Below are positions 44,511 to 53,547 of a stretch of DNA of 64,000 bases, piece by piece. A model generated the notes under the pieces. It was not told the origin of the DNA, did no database searches, and saw only the letters and a program-made list of their open reading frames with translations. A program made the translations under genes and the position numbers. How positions within the stretch are numbered: position 1 is the first letter of the stretch; each line of letters begins with the position of its first letter. This DNA is from Streptomyces piniterrae (GTDB lineage: Bacteria; Actinomycetota; Actinomycetes; Streptomycetales; Streptomycetaceae), in the NCBI RefSeq assembly GCF_005048155.1, contig NZ_SUMB01000002.1:620001-684000 (forward strand), written 5' to 3'.

Positions 44511-45560
44511 ATGAGTGAACCCCCTGGCGCTGCTGTATCCCTCGCCCCAGCGCCGCCGGCCGAGGAGACCCCCGAACCCTCCTCCGCGCCTCGCACCGCA
44601 CGCCTCGCCGAGGCCGAACGACCGGGCGACGACACCGCACCGCGGCCACTGGCGGCACAGCGGGTGCTGCCGCTGCGCAGACCAGGCCGCTGGATCGCCA
44701 CGGCGATCGTGCTGGTGCTGGTCGCCCAGATCGTCCACGGACTGGTGACCAACCCCTTCTACCAGTGGGACCGGTTCCAGTACTGGTTCCTGCGCCCGAC
44801 GATCCTCGACGGTCTGTTCATCACCCTCGAAGTGACGGCGTACAGCGCGGTGTTGGGTCTGCTGGGCGGCATCCTGATCGCCCTCGGCAGGCTGTCCCGG
44901 AGCCCGGTGCTACGGGTCGTCAGCTGGACCTACACATGGCTCTTCCGCTCGGTTCCGCTGATCGTGGTGCTGCTGTTCCTCTACAACTTCAGCGCGCTGT
45001 ACAGGACGCTGAGCATAGGGGTTCCGTTCGGGCCCGCCTTCTTCACCTTCGACGAGTCCCGGCTCGCCACCGACATCGTCGTCGCGGTCGTCGGACTCAG
45101 CCTGAACGAGGCGGCGTACGCGTCCGAGGTGGTGCGGAGCGGCATCCTCGCGGTCGACCAGGGGCAGCACGAGGCGGCATCGGCACTCGGCCTGCCGAAG
45201 CGCTACCAGTTCAGGAAGATCGTCTTCCCGCAGGCCCTGCGCTCCATCACCCCGAACTACGTCAATCTGCTGATCAATTTGATCAAGAGCACCTCGCTCG
45301 TCTTCTACGTGTCGCTGCTCGACCTGTTCGGCTCCGCGCAGAGCATGGGCAGCACCTACCCGGGTGACATCGTCCCGCTGCTGCTGGTCGCCACCATCTG
45401 GTACCTGATCCTCACGAGCGCGGTCTCCGTCGTCCAGTTCTACGTCGAGCGGTACTTCTCCCGGGGCGCCACCCGCACCCTTCCGCCGACGCCATTGCAG
45501 AAGTTGCGTACGGGTCTGCGTGATCTGCGCGCCCGCGCCCGGAGGGAGGCGGCGATATGA
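44511..45560 (+). CDS. ABC transporter permease, polar amino acid (HisM) type
   Basis: The product is 349 residues. A cytoplasmic Pro/Glu/Ala-rich N-terminus of about 60 residues precedes five to six helices. The EAA loop EAASALGLPKRYQFRKIVFPQALR belongs to the HisM/GlnP/TcyB class. The ATG at 44511 has GGAG six bases upstream. The stop overlaps the ATPase start by four bases. The riboswitch and leader peptide suggest that it carries a sulfur amino acid such as cystine or methionine, which is inference from regulation. Confidence 0.9.
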   Translation: MSEPPGAAVSLAPAPPAEETPEPSSAPRTARLAEAERPGDDTAPRPLAAQRVLPLRRPGRWIATAIVLVLVAQIVHGLVTNPFYQWDRFQYWFLRPTILDGLFITLEVTAYSAVLGLLGGILIALGRLSRSPVLRVVSWTYTWLFRSVPLIVVLLFLYNFSALYRTLSIGVPFGPAFFTFDESRLATDIVVAVVGLSLNEAAYASEVVRSGILAVDQGQHEAASALGLPKRYQFRKIVFPQALRSITPNYVNLLINLIKSTSLVFYVSLLDLFGSAQSMGSTYPGDIVPLLLVATIWYLILTSAVSVVQFYVERYFSRGATRTLPPTPLQKLRTGLRDLRARARREAAI

Positions 45561-46411
45561 CCACCGAGACCGCTGAGAGCACCGGGACCACCGAAGACAC
45601 CACCGAGGTACGACCCGCTGCCGTCGAGGTCCACGACGTGCACAAGTGGTACGGCGCCCACCGGGTGCTGGACGGCGTCGAGTTGACCGTACGGCCCGGC
45701 GAGGTCACCGTGATTCTCGGGCCGTCCGGGTCCGGCAAGTCCACCCTGCTGCGGGTGATCAACCACCTGGAGAAGCCCGAGGTCGGCTACGTCAGCGTGA
45801 ACGGCGAGCTGATCGGCGTACGCCGGCACGGCGAGGGCAGGGAGACGGGGGTCCTTCCGGCGAAACGCCGGGGGAGGCTCAAGGAGCTGAGCGAACGGGC
45901 CATTCTGGGCCAGCGCAGCCGGATCGGCTTCGTCTTCCAGAACTTCAACCTCTTCCCGCATCTGACCGCGCTGGACAACGTGGCCGCCGCTCCCGTGGCC
46001 ACCGGGAAGCTGACCAAGCCGGAAGCCCAGGAACTGGCCCGCCAACTGCTCGGCCGGGTGGGCCTGGCCGACAAGGCCGGCGCCTATCCGCGGCAGTTGT
46101 CCGGCGGCCAGCAGCAGCGGGTGGCCATCGCCCGCGCCCTCGCCCTGCGGCCGGGGGTCATCCTCTTCGACGAACCCACCTCCGCGCTCGATCCCGAACT
46201 GGTCGGCGAGGTACTGGCCGTCATCAAGGACCTGGCCACCAGCGGCACCACCCTCATCATCGTCACCCACGAGATCGGCTTCGCCCGTGAGGTCGCCGAC
46301 CAGGTCGTGTTCCTCGACGAGGGCCGGATCGTCGAACAGGGCCCGCCCACCGAGGTGCTGGACCACCCGAAACACGAGCGGACCAGGGACTTCCTGAGCA
46401 AGGTGCTCTGA
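45557..46411 (+). CDS. ABC transporter ATPase, polar amino acid (GlnQ/TcyC) type
   Basis: The product is 284 residues. Walker A is GPSGSGKST near residues 56-64, signature LSGGQQQRVAIARAL, Walker B VILFDEPTSALD and the switch His in VTHEIGF. Between Walker A and the Q-loop it carries an extra stretch of about 30 residues (RHGEGRETGVLPAKRRGR) compared with GlnQ. It overlaps the permease gene by four bases and is followed after 110 bases by the binding-protein gene. Confidence 0.93.
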   Translation: MTTETAESTGTTEDTTEVRPAAVEVHDVHKWYGAHRVLDGVELTVRPGEVTVILGPSGSGKSTLLRVINHLEKPEVGYVSVNGELIGVRRHGEGRETGVLPAKRRGRLKELSERAILGQRSRIGFVFQNFNLFPHLTALDNVAAAPVATGKLTKPEAQELARQLLGRVGLADKAGAYPRQLSGGQQQRVAIARALALRPGVILFDEPTSALDPELVGEVLAVIKDLATSGTTLIIVTHEIGFAREVADQVVFLDEGRIVEQGPPTEVLDHPKHERTRDFLSKVL

Positions 46412-46521
46412 CCCGTCCCCCACCCCCACACCCCCTCGAAGCGCCCCCCCCACACCACCCGAAGAACCGGCAACACACCACCACAACCACAACCACAACC
46501 ACTCACCGAACAAGGACAACC

Positions 46522-47541
46522 ATGCGCATCCCCAGCCTTCGCAGCAGACTTCTCCGCGGCCTCACGGCGGGCACCGTCGTCACCGCCCTCGGCATCGGCC
46601 TCGCCGCCTGCGGTGGCACCAGCGAAGCGGCCGGCACTTCCGACGGCAACGGGACGGTCACCGTGGGGACCCTGTCCAACGGGGCCGCCAAGGAGACCAA
46701 GCTCAAGGTGTCCGAGGTCAAGTCCATCAGCGCCAAGCTGCCCAAGTCGTTCGCCAAGAAGGGCAAGCTGGCCATCGGCGTCGGCGCCCTGCCCACCGGA
46801 TCCGCGCCGATTCAGTACGTGGGGGATGACCAGAAGACCCTCACCGGATCCGAGCCCGACTTCGGCCGGCTGGTGGCCGCGGTCCTCGGTCTCAAGCCCG
46901 AGCTGAAGAACTTCACCTGGGAGAACCTGTTCGTCGGCATCGACAGCGGCAAGGTCGATGTGGCCTTCTCCAACGTCACCGACACCGAGGAGCGCAAGAA
47001 GAAGTACGAGTTCGCCTCCTACCGCAAGGACAACCTCGCATTCGAGGTACGCAAGGAGAGCAACTGGAACTTCGACGGCGACTACAAGAACCTGGCCGGC
47101 AAGACGGTCTCGGTGAGCCGGGGCACCAACCAGGAGAAGGTCCTGCTGGAGTGGAAGGCGAAGCTGAAGAAGGAGGGCAAGGACGTCACCGTCAAGTACT
47201 ACCCGAGCGTCAACAGCGTCTACCTGGCACTGAACAGCGGGAAGACCGACGTCCACTTCGGCCCCAGCCCCAGTGTCGCCTACCACATCACCCAGGTGGC
47301 GAAGACCCCCGACACGACCCGTAACGCGGGCAGCTACTCGGGCGCCGGAGCGAAGCTCCAGGGACTGATCGCCGCGACCTCCAAGAAGGACAGCGGGCTG
47401 GCCGAGCCGGTCTCCGAGGCGATCAACTACCTGATCGAGCACGGCCAGTACGCCAAGTGGCTGGCCTCCTGGAACCTCTCCAACGAGGCCGTCAAGACCT
47501 CCCAGGTCAACCCGCCCGGCCTGCCGCTCGACAACTCCTGA
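46522..47541 (+). CDS. Amino-acid-type substrate-binding lipoprotein
   Basis: The product is 339 residues. The lipoprotein signal ends GLAAC (C30). The mature part has the SBP_bac_3 fold: KLAIGVGALPTG, EPDFGRLVAAVLG, FVGIDSGKVDVAFSNVTDTEERKK, LAGKTVSVSRGTNQEK and LNSGKTDVHFGPSP. It is the ligand receptor of the preceding permease/ATPase pair. The CAACCA-rich 110-base gap before it ends with AAGGA upstream of the ATG at 46522. A 13-bp hairpin follows the stop. Confidence 0.92.
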   Translation: MRIPSLRSRLLRGLTAGTVVTALGIGLAACGGTSEAAGTSDGNGTVTVGTLSNGAAKETKLKVSEVKSISAKLPKSFAKKGKLAIGVGALPTGSAPIQYVGDDQKTLTGSEPDFGRLVAAVLGLKPELKNFTWENLFVGIDSGKVDVAFSNVTDTEERKKKYEFASYRKDNLAFEVRKESNWNFDGDYKNLAGKTVSVSRGTNQEKVLLEWKAKLKKEGKDVTVKYYPSVNSVYLALNSGKTDVHFGPSPSVAYHITQVAKTPDTTRNAGSYSGAGAKLQGLIAATSKKDSGLAEPVSEAINYLIEHGQYAKWLASWNLSNEAVKTSQVNPPGLPLDNS

Positions 47542-47564
47542 TCAACGGTCGCACGGGTGTCCGC

Positions 47565-47601
47565 CGCCCGGGACTCCACCGTCACGTCGGAGTCCCGGGC
47601 G
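47565..47601 (+). terminator. Hairpin after the amino-acid ABC operon
   Basis: The 13-base arm CGCCCGGGACTCC (47565-47577) pairs perfectly with 47589-47601, loop 11 bases. It begins 24 bases after the binding-protein stop and may give partial termination before the monooxygenase genes. Confidence 0.75.
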
Positions 47602-47685
47602 CACCGGCCCGCCAGGTCCGCCACGAACGCCACCGGTGCCGCGGACGACATCGATGCCATGGATGACACGGAGCCTTCTCACGCT

Positions 47686-48423
47686 ATGTCCACCAGCGTC
47701 TCTCCCTCCCCCGCGCAGAGCCCGGTCGAACCGCACCTCCTGGACAACGCCGCCTGGGCCGCGCTGACCGGCCCGCACACCCGGTTCGCCGAGCGCGTCG
47801 GCCGCGCCGCCCGCTATCCCCTCGACGTGTGCCCCTTCACCGCCCTCGCCGACCCGGCCGACCCGGGCGCCTGGGACGACCTGGCTGCGCTGGTCGGCCC
47901 GGACACCGTCACCGCCGTCACGGCAGCGTGGGCGGTCCCGGACGGATGGGAGATCGTGGAGCGAGGGCAGGGCGTCCAACTGGTCGACACCGGGCTACGC
48001 GCCGAACCCGCGCCCGAAGCGGTACGGCTGGGCCTCGACGACATCCCCGAGGTCCTGGACCTGATCGCCCTGACCAAGCCGGGCCCCTTCCTGCCCCGCA
48101 CCGTCGAACTCGGCACCTACCTCGGCATCCGGCACGGCGGACGGCTCATCGCCATGGCCGGGGAACGCCTGCATCCGCCGGGCTGGACGGAGATCAGCGC
48201 CGTCTGCACCCACCCGGCACACCGTGGGCAGGGTCTGGCCACGCGTCTGGTCCGGGCGGTGGCGGCCGGGATCAGGGAACGCGGGGAGACCCCCTTCCTC
48301 CACACCCACGCGAGCAACAGCACCGCCATCCGCCTCTACGAGTCGATCGGCTTCACCCTGCGCCGCCGTACGAACTTCCTGCTGGTGCGCACCCCGGGCC
48401 GTCAGCCGGCACCGACGCCGTGA
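47686..48423 (+). CDS. GNAT-family N-acetyltransferase (FR47-like)
   Basis: The product is 245 residues. The N-terminal half is helical (LLDNAAWAALTGPHTRFAER); the GNAT domain at about 110-240 has VCTHPAHRGQGLATRLVRAV (acetyl-CoA motif) and THASNSTAIRLYESIGF. ATG 47686 is used; ATG 47659 is also possible. A longer frame to 47557 is rejected because it would run through the terminator hairpin. Its place inside the sulfur region suggests acetylation of a sulfur metabolite or toxic analogue, which is unproven. Confidence 0.85.
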   Translation: MSTSVSPSPAQSPVEPHLLDNAAWAALTGPHTRFAERVGRAARYPLDVCPFTALADPADPGAWDDLAALVGPDTVTAVTAAWAVPDGWEIVERGQGVQLVDTGLRAEPAPEAVRLGLDDIPEVLDLIALTKPGPFLPRTVELGTYLGIRHGGRLIAMAGERLHPPGWTEISAVCTHPAHRGQGLATRLVRAVAAGIRERGETPFLHTHASNSTAIRLYESIGFTLRRRTNFLLVRTPGRQPAPTP

Positions 48424-48485
48424 GCAGGCGGCCGCTGCCCGACGACGCCCTGCCCGACCACGCCCAGACGCCGAAGGGAACCGAC

Positions 48486-49091
48486 ATGATCACTTCCGAG
48501 AACCGACCCGCGCGACCCTCAACGGCGGTTTCCGCCACGAACGCTGCGAACCTTGCCACCACGAACCTTGCCGCTACGAGCGCTGCCACCACGAACCCTG
48601 CCGCCGACGACATACTCCGCCGCACCCTGCGGCGCCACGCCGCCGGAGTCACGGTGATCACCGTCCCGGGCCCGGCCGGCTTCACGGCCACCTCCTTCAC
48701 CTCCGTATCGCTGCGGCCGGCTCTGGTGTCCTTCTGCCTGGGCCTCGGCGCCTCGACCGCGCCGGCCGTACGGGAGGCCGACCGGTTCGCCGTCCACCTC
48801 CTCGGCACCCAGAACGCCGAGGTGGCAGGGCAGTTCGCGCGCAGTGGTGTCGACCGGTTCCACGGCGTCGCCTGGACCGAACAGGAGGGCGGCCTGCCCC
48901 TACTCGACGACGTGCCCGCCTGGCTCACCGCCCGGGTGACGCTGCGTCAGCCCGTCGGTGACCACCTGCTGGTCGTCGGCGAGGTCGAGACCGGCGCGGT
49001 GCATCAGGAGGCGACGGCACTGGTGCATCACGACGGGGCCTTCGCCGCGGCCCGTCCGCTGCTCCCGCGACGGATCCGCCGCGCTTCATGA
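48486..49091 (+). CDS. Flavin reductase (FMN reductase, PF01613 type)
   Basis: The product is 201 residues. It matches the flavin-reductase-like domain: RRHAAGVTVITVPGPAGFTATSFTSVSLRP, FAVHLLGTQNAEVAGQFA and DRFHGVAWTEQ. It supplies reduced FMN to the two-component monooxygenases encoded next to it. The N-terminal 40 residues hold an imperfect Asn/Ala/Thr repeat (NAANLATTNLAATSAATTN) encoded by repeated GAACCTTGCC-like units. The ATG at 48486 follows AAGGGAA. Confidence 0.9.
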   Translation: MITSENRPARPSTAVSATNAANLATTNLAATSAATTNPAADDILRRTLRRHAAGVTVITVPGPAGFTATSFTSVSLRPALVSFCLGLGASTAPAVREADRFAVHLLGTQNAEVAGQFARSGVDRFHGVAWTEQEGGLPLLDDVPAWLTARVTLRQPVGDHLLVVGEVETGAVHQEATALVHHDGAFAAARPLLPRRIRRAS

Positions 49092-49183
49092 CGATCACGA
49101 TGATCGCGACCCTACGACGATCGCGACGAGATGAGCCCACTCCCGGTACGTACGTCCCAGTCCCATAAGGAAGGACCCCCACC

Positions 49184-50428
49184 GTGTCCTCATCATCCCC
49201 TTCGCTACCCTCCTCGCCCGCTTCATCCGCTCCGCTGCACCTTGCCGTCGCACTCGACGGCGCAGGCTGGCACCCTGCCGCCTGGCGCGAGCCGGTGGCC
49301 CGGCCCCGGGACCTGTTCACCGCCGGCTACTGGGCCGACCTCGTCGCCGAGGCCGAACGCGGCCTGCTCGACTTCGTGACGATCGAGGACTCGCTAGGAC
49401 TCCAGTCCGCGCACTTCCTGGAACCGGACGGGCGCACCGACCAGGTGCGCGGACGGCTGGACGCCGTCCTCATCGCCGCCCGTGTCGCCCCGCTGACCAG
49501 GCACATCGGGCTCGTGCCGACCGTGGTGGCCACCCACACCGAGCCGTTCCACATCTCCAAGGCGATCGCCACGCTCGACTATGTGAGCAACGGTCGCGCG
49601 GGCCTGCGCGTTCAGGTGACGGCGCGCCCGAACGAGGCCGGGCACTTCGGACGCCGCACGTTCCCCCGTATCGACCTCCGGGAGGACAGCCCGGCCGCAC
49701 GGGACCTGGCGACCGACCTCCTCGACGAGGCCGCCGACTACGTCGAGGCGGTGCGCCGGCTGTGGGACAGCTGGGAGGACGACGCGGAGATCCGGGACGT
49801 CGCCACCGGCCGTTTCGTCGACCGCGACAAGCTGCACTACATCGACTTCGAGGGCAAGCACTTCAACGTCAAGGGCCCCTCGATCACGCCCCGGCCGCCG
49901 CAGGGCCAGCCCCTGGTCAGCGCGCTCGCACACGAGCACCCGACCGGTGCCCCGTTCCGGCTGGTCGCCCGCTCCGCCGACGTCGGATACGTCACGCCGC
50001 ACGACACCGAGCGGGCACGCGCCGTCGTCGCCGCGGTGCGGGCCGAGAAAGACACTGCCGGGCGTGCGGAGGAGCCGCTGCACCTGTTCGGCGACCTGGT
50101 GGTGTTCCTGGACGACGACTCCGCCGCGGCGGAGGACCGCCGGGACCGCCTGGACGCCCTCGCGGGACACGCGTACCCCAGCGACGCCCGTGTGTTCACC
50201 GGGACGCCCGCTCAACTCGCCGATCTGCTACTGGAGTTGAGGACGGCCGGACTGTCCGGCTTCCGGCTGCGCCCCGCCGTTCTCGGACACGACCTGCCCG
50301 CGATCACCCGGCGGCTGGTCCCCGAACTGCAGCGCCGAGGCGCCTTCCGGAGCTCCTACGAGGCCGACACCCTGCGCGGGCTGCTCGGACTCGGCCGTCC
50401 CGCCAACCGCTACGCCGCTACCGCCTGA
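49184..50428 (+). CDS. Luciferase-like FMN-dependent monooxygenase (LLM), paralogue 1
   Basis: The product is 414 residues with a TIM-barrel bacterial-luciferase fold: LVAEAERGLLDFVTIEDSLGLQ, GLVPTVVATHTEPFHISKAIATLDYVSNGRAGLRVQVT and YIDFEGKHFNVKGPSITPRPPQG. It is probably a two-component enzyme using FMNH2 from the flavin reductase gene just upstream, cleaving C-S or related bonds. GTG 49184 follows AAGGA. It is 17 bases upstream of paralogue 2. Confidence 0.88.
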   Translation: MSSSSPSLPSSPASSAPLHLAVALDGAGWHPAAWREPVARPRDLFTAGYWADLVAEAERGLLDFVTIEDSLGLQSAHFLEPDGRTDQVRGRLDAVLIAARVAPLTRHIGLVPTVVATHTEPFHISKAIATLDYVSNGRAGLRVQVTARPNEAGHFGRRTFPRIDLREDSPAARDLATDLLDEAADYVEAVRRLWDSWEDDAEIRDVATGRFVDRDKLHYIDFEGKHFNVKGPSITPRPPQGQPLVSALAHEHPTGAPFRLVARSADVGYVTPHDTERARAVVAAVRAEKDTAGRAEEPLHLFGDLVVFLDDDSAAAEDRRDRLDALAGHAYPSDARVFTGTPAQLADLLLELRTAGLSGFRLRPAVLGHDLPAITRRLVPELQRRGAFRSSYEADTLRGLLGLGRPANRYAATA

Positions 50429-50445
50429 GCCGGAGGGACCTACTC

Positions 50446-51837
50446 ATGAGCACGTCGTCAACGGACAAGCCACTCAAGCAGATTCACCTCGCGGCGCACT
50501 TTCCCGGTGTCAACAACACCACCGTGTGGAGCGACCCCGAGGCCGGCAGTCACATCGAGTTCAGCTCCTTCGCGCACCTCGCGCGGACCGCCGAACGGGC
50601 CAAGTTCGACTTCCTGTTCCTCGCCGAGGGGCTGCGGCTGCGCGAACAGGGCGGGGAGATCTACGACCTCGACGTCGTGGGACGGCCCGACACCTTCACC
50701 GTCCTCACCGCGCTCGCCGCCGTCACCGAACACCTCGGGCTGACCGGCACCATCAACTCCACCTTCAACGAGCCCTATGAGGTCGCCCGCCAGTTCGCCA
50801 GCCTCGACCATCTGTCGGGCGGGCGCGCCGCCTGGAACGTGGTCACCTCCTGGGACGCCTTCACCGGCGAGAACTTCCGCCGCGGTGGTTTTCTGCCGCA
50901 GGAGGAGCGCTACACCCGGGCCAAGGAGTTCCTGGCCACGGCCCATGAACTCTTCGACTCCTGGCGGGGCGACGAGATCATCGCCGACCAGGAGACCGGC
51001 ACCTTCCTGAGCGACGCCAAGGCCGGATCCTTCGTCCACCAGGGTGAGCAGTTCGACATCAGCGGACAGTTCAACGTCCCCCGCAGCCCCCAGGGACGAC
51101 CGGTGATCTTCCAGGCCGGCGAGTCCGACGAGGGGCGCGAGTTCGCGGCCTCCAACGCCGACGCGATCTTCAGCCGGTACAGCAAACTTGAGGAGGGGCA
51201 GGCCTTCTACCAGGACGTCAAGGGCCGCCTCGCCCGCTACGGGCGCAGACACGACCAGCTGCTGATCCTGCCCGCCGCGACCTTCGTCCTCGGCGACACG
51301 GACGCCGAGGCGCGGGAACTCGCCCACGAGGTAAGGCGGCAGCAGGTCAGCGGCGCGACCGCGATCAAGTACCTGGAGCACATCTGGAACCGGGACCTGT
51401 CCGCCTACGACCCGGACGGCCCGCTGCCCGACGTCGACCCGATCCCCGGCGAGAACACCATCGCCCTCGGCCGGGCGAGCGTACGACAGTTCCGTGACCC
51501 GCTCGCCGTCGCCAAGGAGTGGCGCGAGCGCGCCGAGGCGAAGCACCTCTCCATACGCGAGCTGGTCATCGAGACCACCGGCCGCCAGGCGTTCATCGGC
51601 TCCCCGGCCACCGTCGCCGAGACCATCAACGAGTTCGTCCAGGCGGACGCCTCCGACGGCTTCATCCTCGTCCCGCACATCACCCCCGGCGGCCTCGACG
51701 CCTTCGCCGACACCGTGGTTCCGCTGCTCCAGGAGCGCGGAGTGTTCCGCACGGAGTACGCGGGCACCACCCTGCGCGACCACCTCGGCCTGGACCACCC
51801 CGACGCCGAGGCGACGGCACAGCAGGTGGCGTCATGA
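50446..51837 (+). CDS. NtaA/DszA/SnaA-family FMN-dependent monooxygenase, paralogue 2
   Basis: The product is 463 residues. Family landmarks are FSSFAHLARTAERAKFDFLFLAEGL, STFNEPYEVARQFASLDHLSGGRAAWNVVTS, FNVPRSPQGRPVIFQAGESDEG and GGLDAFADTVVPLLQERGVFR. Relatives oxidise nitrilotriacetate, dibenzothiophene sulfone, dimethyl sulfide or dimethylsulfone, so an organosulfur substrate fits the locus. The ATG at 50446 follows GGAGGGA. The stop overlaps the next start by four bases. Confidence 0.92.
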   Translation: MSTSSTDKPLKQIHLAAHFPGVNNTTVWSDPEAGSHIEFSSFAHLARTAERAKFDFLFLAEGLRLREQGGEIYDLDVVGRPDTFTVLTALAAVTEHLGLTGTINSTFNEPYEVARQFASLDHLSGGRAAWNVVTSWDAFTGENFRRGGFLPQEERYTRAKEFLATAHELFDSWRGDEIIADQETGTFLSDAKAGSFVHQGEQFDISGQFNVPRSPQGRPVIFQAGESDEGREFAASNADAIFSRYSKLEEGQAFYQDVKGRLARYGRRHDQLLILPAATFVLGDTDAEARELAHEVRRQQVSGATAIKYLEHIWNRDLSAYDPDGPLPDVDPIPGENTIALGRASVRQFRDPLAVAKEWRERAEAKHLSIRELVIETTGRQAFIGSPATVAETINEFVQADASDGFILVPHITPGGLDAFADTVVPLLQERGVFRTEYAGTTLRDHLGLDHPDAEATAQQVAS

Positions 51838-52958
51838 GCGCACCCCTCGGCGTCCTCGACCTGGTCCCGATCTCGTCCGGCTCCACGGCCACCGAGGCGC
51901 TCCGCAACTCCATCGACCTGGCCCGGCATGCCGAGCGCTTGGGCTATGCCCGCTACTGGTTCGCCGAACACCACCTCAATCCGGGCGTGGCGGGCACCTC
52001 ACCCGCCGTCGTCCTCGCCCTGACCGCCTCCGCGACCTCGACGATCCGGCTCGGCTCCGGCGCCGTGCAGCTCGGTCACCGCACCGCGCTGTCCACGGTC
52101 GAGGAGTTCGGCCTGATCGACGCGCTGCACCCAGGGCGGCTCGACCTGGGCCTCGGGCGCTCCGGCGGCCGCCCGCCCGGAGCGGCCACCACCCCGGTGC
52201 TGTCCGCGACCCCCGTCGTCGACGGCCGGGCCCCCAACGGGCTGCGGATCCCGGAGCGCTTCTCCTTCGCGCACCTGCTCGGCTCACCGAGGGTCGCGCT
52301 CCAGCGCAGACTGCTCCAGCTGCCGGGCGCCGAGTCGCAGGACTACGGCGAGCAGATCGACGACATCCTCGCGCTGCTGGCCGGCACGTACCGGTCCGCG
52401 GACGGCATCGAGGCACGCGCCGTCCCGGGGGAGGGCGCCGACCTACAGGTGTGGATCCTGGGCAGCAGCGGCGGGCAGAGCGCCGACGTAGCGGGCCGCA
52501 ACGGTCTGCGGTTCGCGGCGAACTACCACGTCAGCCCGGCCACCGTGCTGGAGGCGGCGGAAGGCTACCGAGCCGCGTTCCAGCCGTCCGACGTGCTCGA
52601 CAAGCCGTATGTGAGCGTCTCGGCCGATGTCGTCGTCGCCGAGGACGACGAGACCGCTCGCGAACTCGCCACAGGCTACGGCCCGTGGGTCCGCAGCATC
52701 CGCACCGCCGAGGGCGCGATCGAGTTCCCCACACCCCAACAGGCCCGCTCCCATGTGTGGACCGACGCGGACCGGGCACTGGTCGCCGACCGCGTCGAGA
52801 CCCAGTTCGTCGGCTCACCGGGCCGGGTGGCCGACCAACTGGAGCAGCTCCAGGAGGCCACCGGCGCCGACGAACTGCTCATCACCACCATTACGCACGG
52901 CCATGCCGACCGGGTGCGTTCCTATGAACTGCTGGCCGAGGAGTGGCAGCGCAGATGA
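51834..52958 (+). CDS. LLM-class flavin-dependent oxidoreductase, paralogue 3
   Basis: The product is 374 residues of the MsnO8/alkanal-monooxygenase-like group: LGVLDLVPISSGSTATEALRNSIDLARHAERLGYARYWFAEHH, in short segments, GSGAVQLGHRTALSTVEEFG and VGSPGRVADQLEQLQEATG. It differs in subfamily from its two upstream neighbours, so the enzymes probably act on different substrates or successive steps. It is translationally coupled (ATGA) to paralogue 2, and a strong hairpin follows. Confidence 0.9.
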   Translation: MSAPLGVLDLVPISSGSTATEALRNSIDLARHAERLGYARYWFAEHHLNPGVAGTSPAVVLALTASATSTIRLGSGAVQLGHRTALSTVEEFGLIDALHPGRLDLGLGRSGGRPPGAATTPVLSATPVVDGRAPNGLRIPERFSFAHLLGSPRVALQRRLLQLPGAESQDYGEQIDDILALLAGTYRSADGIEARAVPGEGADLQVWILGSSGGQSADVAGRNGLRFAANYHVSPATVLEAAEGYRAAFQPSDVLDKPYVSVSADVVVAEDDETARELATGYGPWVRSIRTAEGAIEFPTPQQARSHVWTDADRALVADRVETQFVGSPGRVADQLEQLQEATGADELLITTITHGHADRVRSYELLAEEWQRR

Positions 52959-52964
52959 GCCGGG

Positions 52965-53020
52965 AGCCCGTGCGCGGTGGGGAGGGACCTTCGACGAACC
53001 GCCCCACCGCGCACCGGGCT
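52965..53020 (+). terminator. Long GC-rich hairpin ending the first monooxygenase operon
   Basis: AGCCCGTGCGCGGTGGGG (52965-52982) pairs with CCCCACCGCGCA, one bulged C, then CGGGCT (53002-53020), loop 19 bases. It starts seven bases after the stop at 52958. Confidence 0.85.
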
Positions 53021-53166
53021 GCCGCGTTCCACCGCACAGCCACCGGTGCCGTCAGCGGCGGCGATTGTGAACGAAATGCTGCGCGCGCATGGCGGGATAT
53101 TCAGAAAGTGAGACAAGGCCTGTGGCCTCATTGACGTGGCTGAATTTCGCTGCCAGCCTCCCAGGT

Positions 53167-53250
53167 GTGAACCACTCGGAGCACTTCACCGCACGCCTGC
53201 ACGTCGATCTGCGACGCCAGGCCAGTGCCATCTGTGCCGCTGGCTGCTAG
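53167..53250 (+). CDS. Cys-containing leader peptide of the second sulfonate-type operon
   Basis: The 27-codon ORF from GTG, MNHSEHFTARLHVDLRRQAS followed by AICAAGC, matches the actinobacterial sulfur leader pattern (R-x-HVDL-x-R-x-ASAIC), with two Cys codons at the end just before the stop. It lies 298 bases upstream of the binding-protein gene in an otherwise gene-free gap (52959-53547). It has no good ribosome site and may be leaderless. It probably senses cysteine supply by stalling; the rest of the gap is AT-richer and could fold as the attenuator. Confidence 0.7.
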   Translation: MNHSEHFTARLHVDLRRQASAICAAGC

Positions 53251-53547
53251 AGCTGCCGACCAGCGTCAGCTTCTGAGCGACCCCTGATTCCGGGGCATTG
53301 TCTGCCGGTCCGGAATTCCCCCGTCGCATGGTGATTTCTCGCCGCGTACCCCTCCGGACTCCGCCAGATTCGGTACCCGAGCCGCCCCGTTTCCTCTCAC
53401 CCTTCGCATTTCCCTTTCGGTTTTTCGCGCCTCGGGCCGGCCTCATGCCCCGGGCTGTTTCTCCGCTCCAGTAGCCGGCGGTCATCACCACCGCCCCCCA
53501 CTTGCGTACCGCCGCGGCTCCACCACCAACTCGAACAGGACCCTTCC

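Noticed and set aside
47557-47685. Longer start for the GNAT gene
   Set aside because: It would translate through the 13-bp terminator hairpin at 47565-47601 and lacks a ribosome site.
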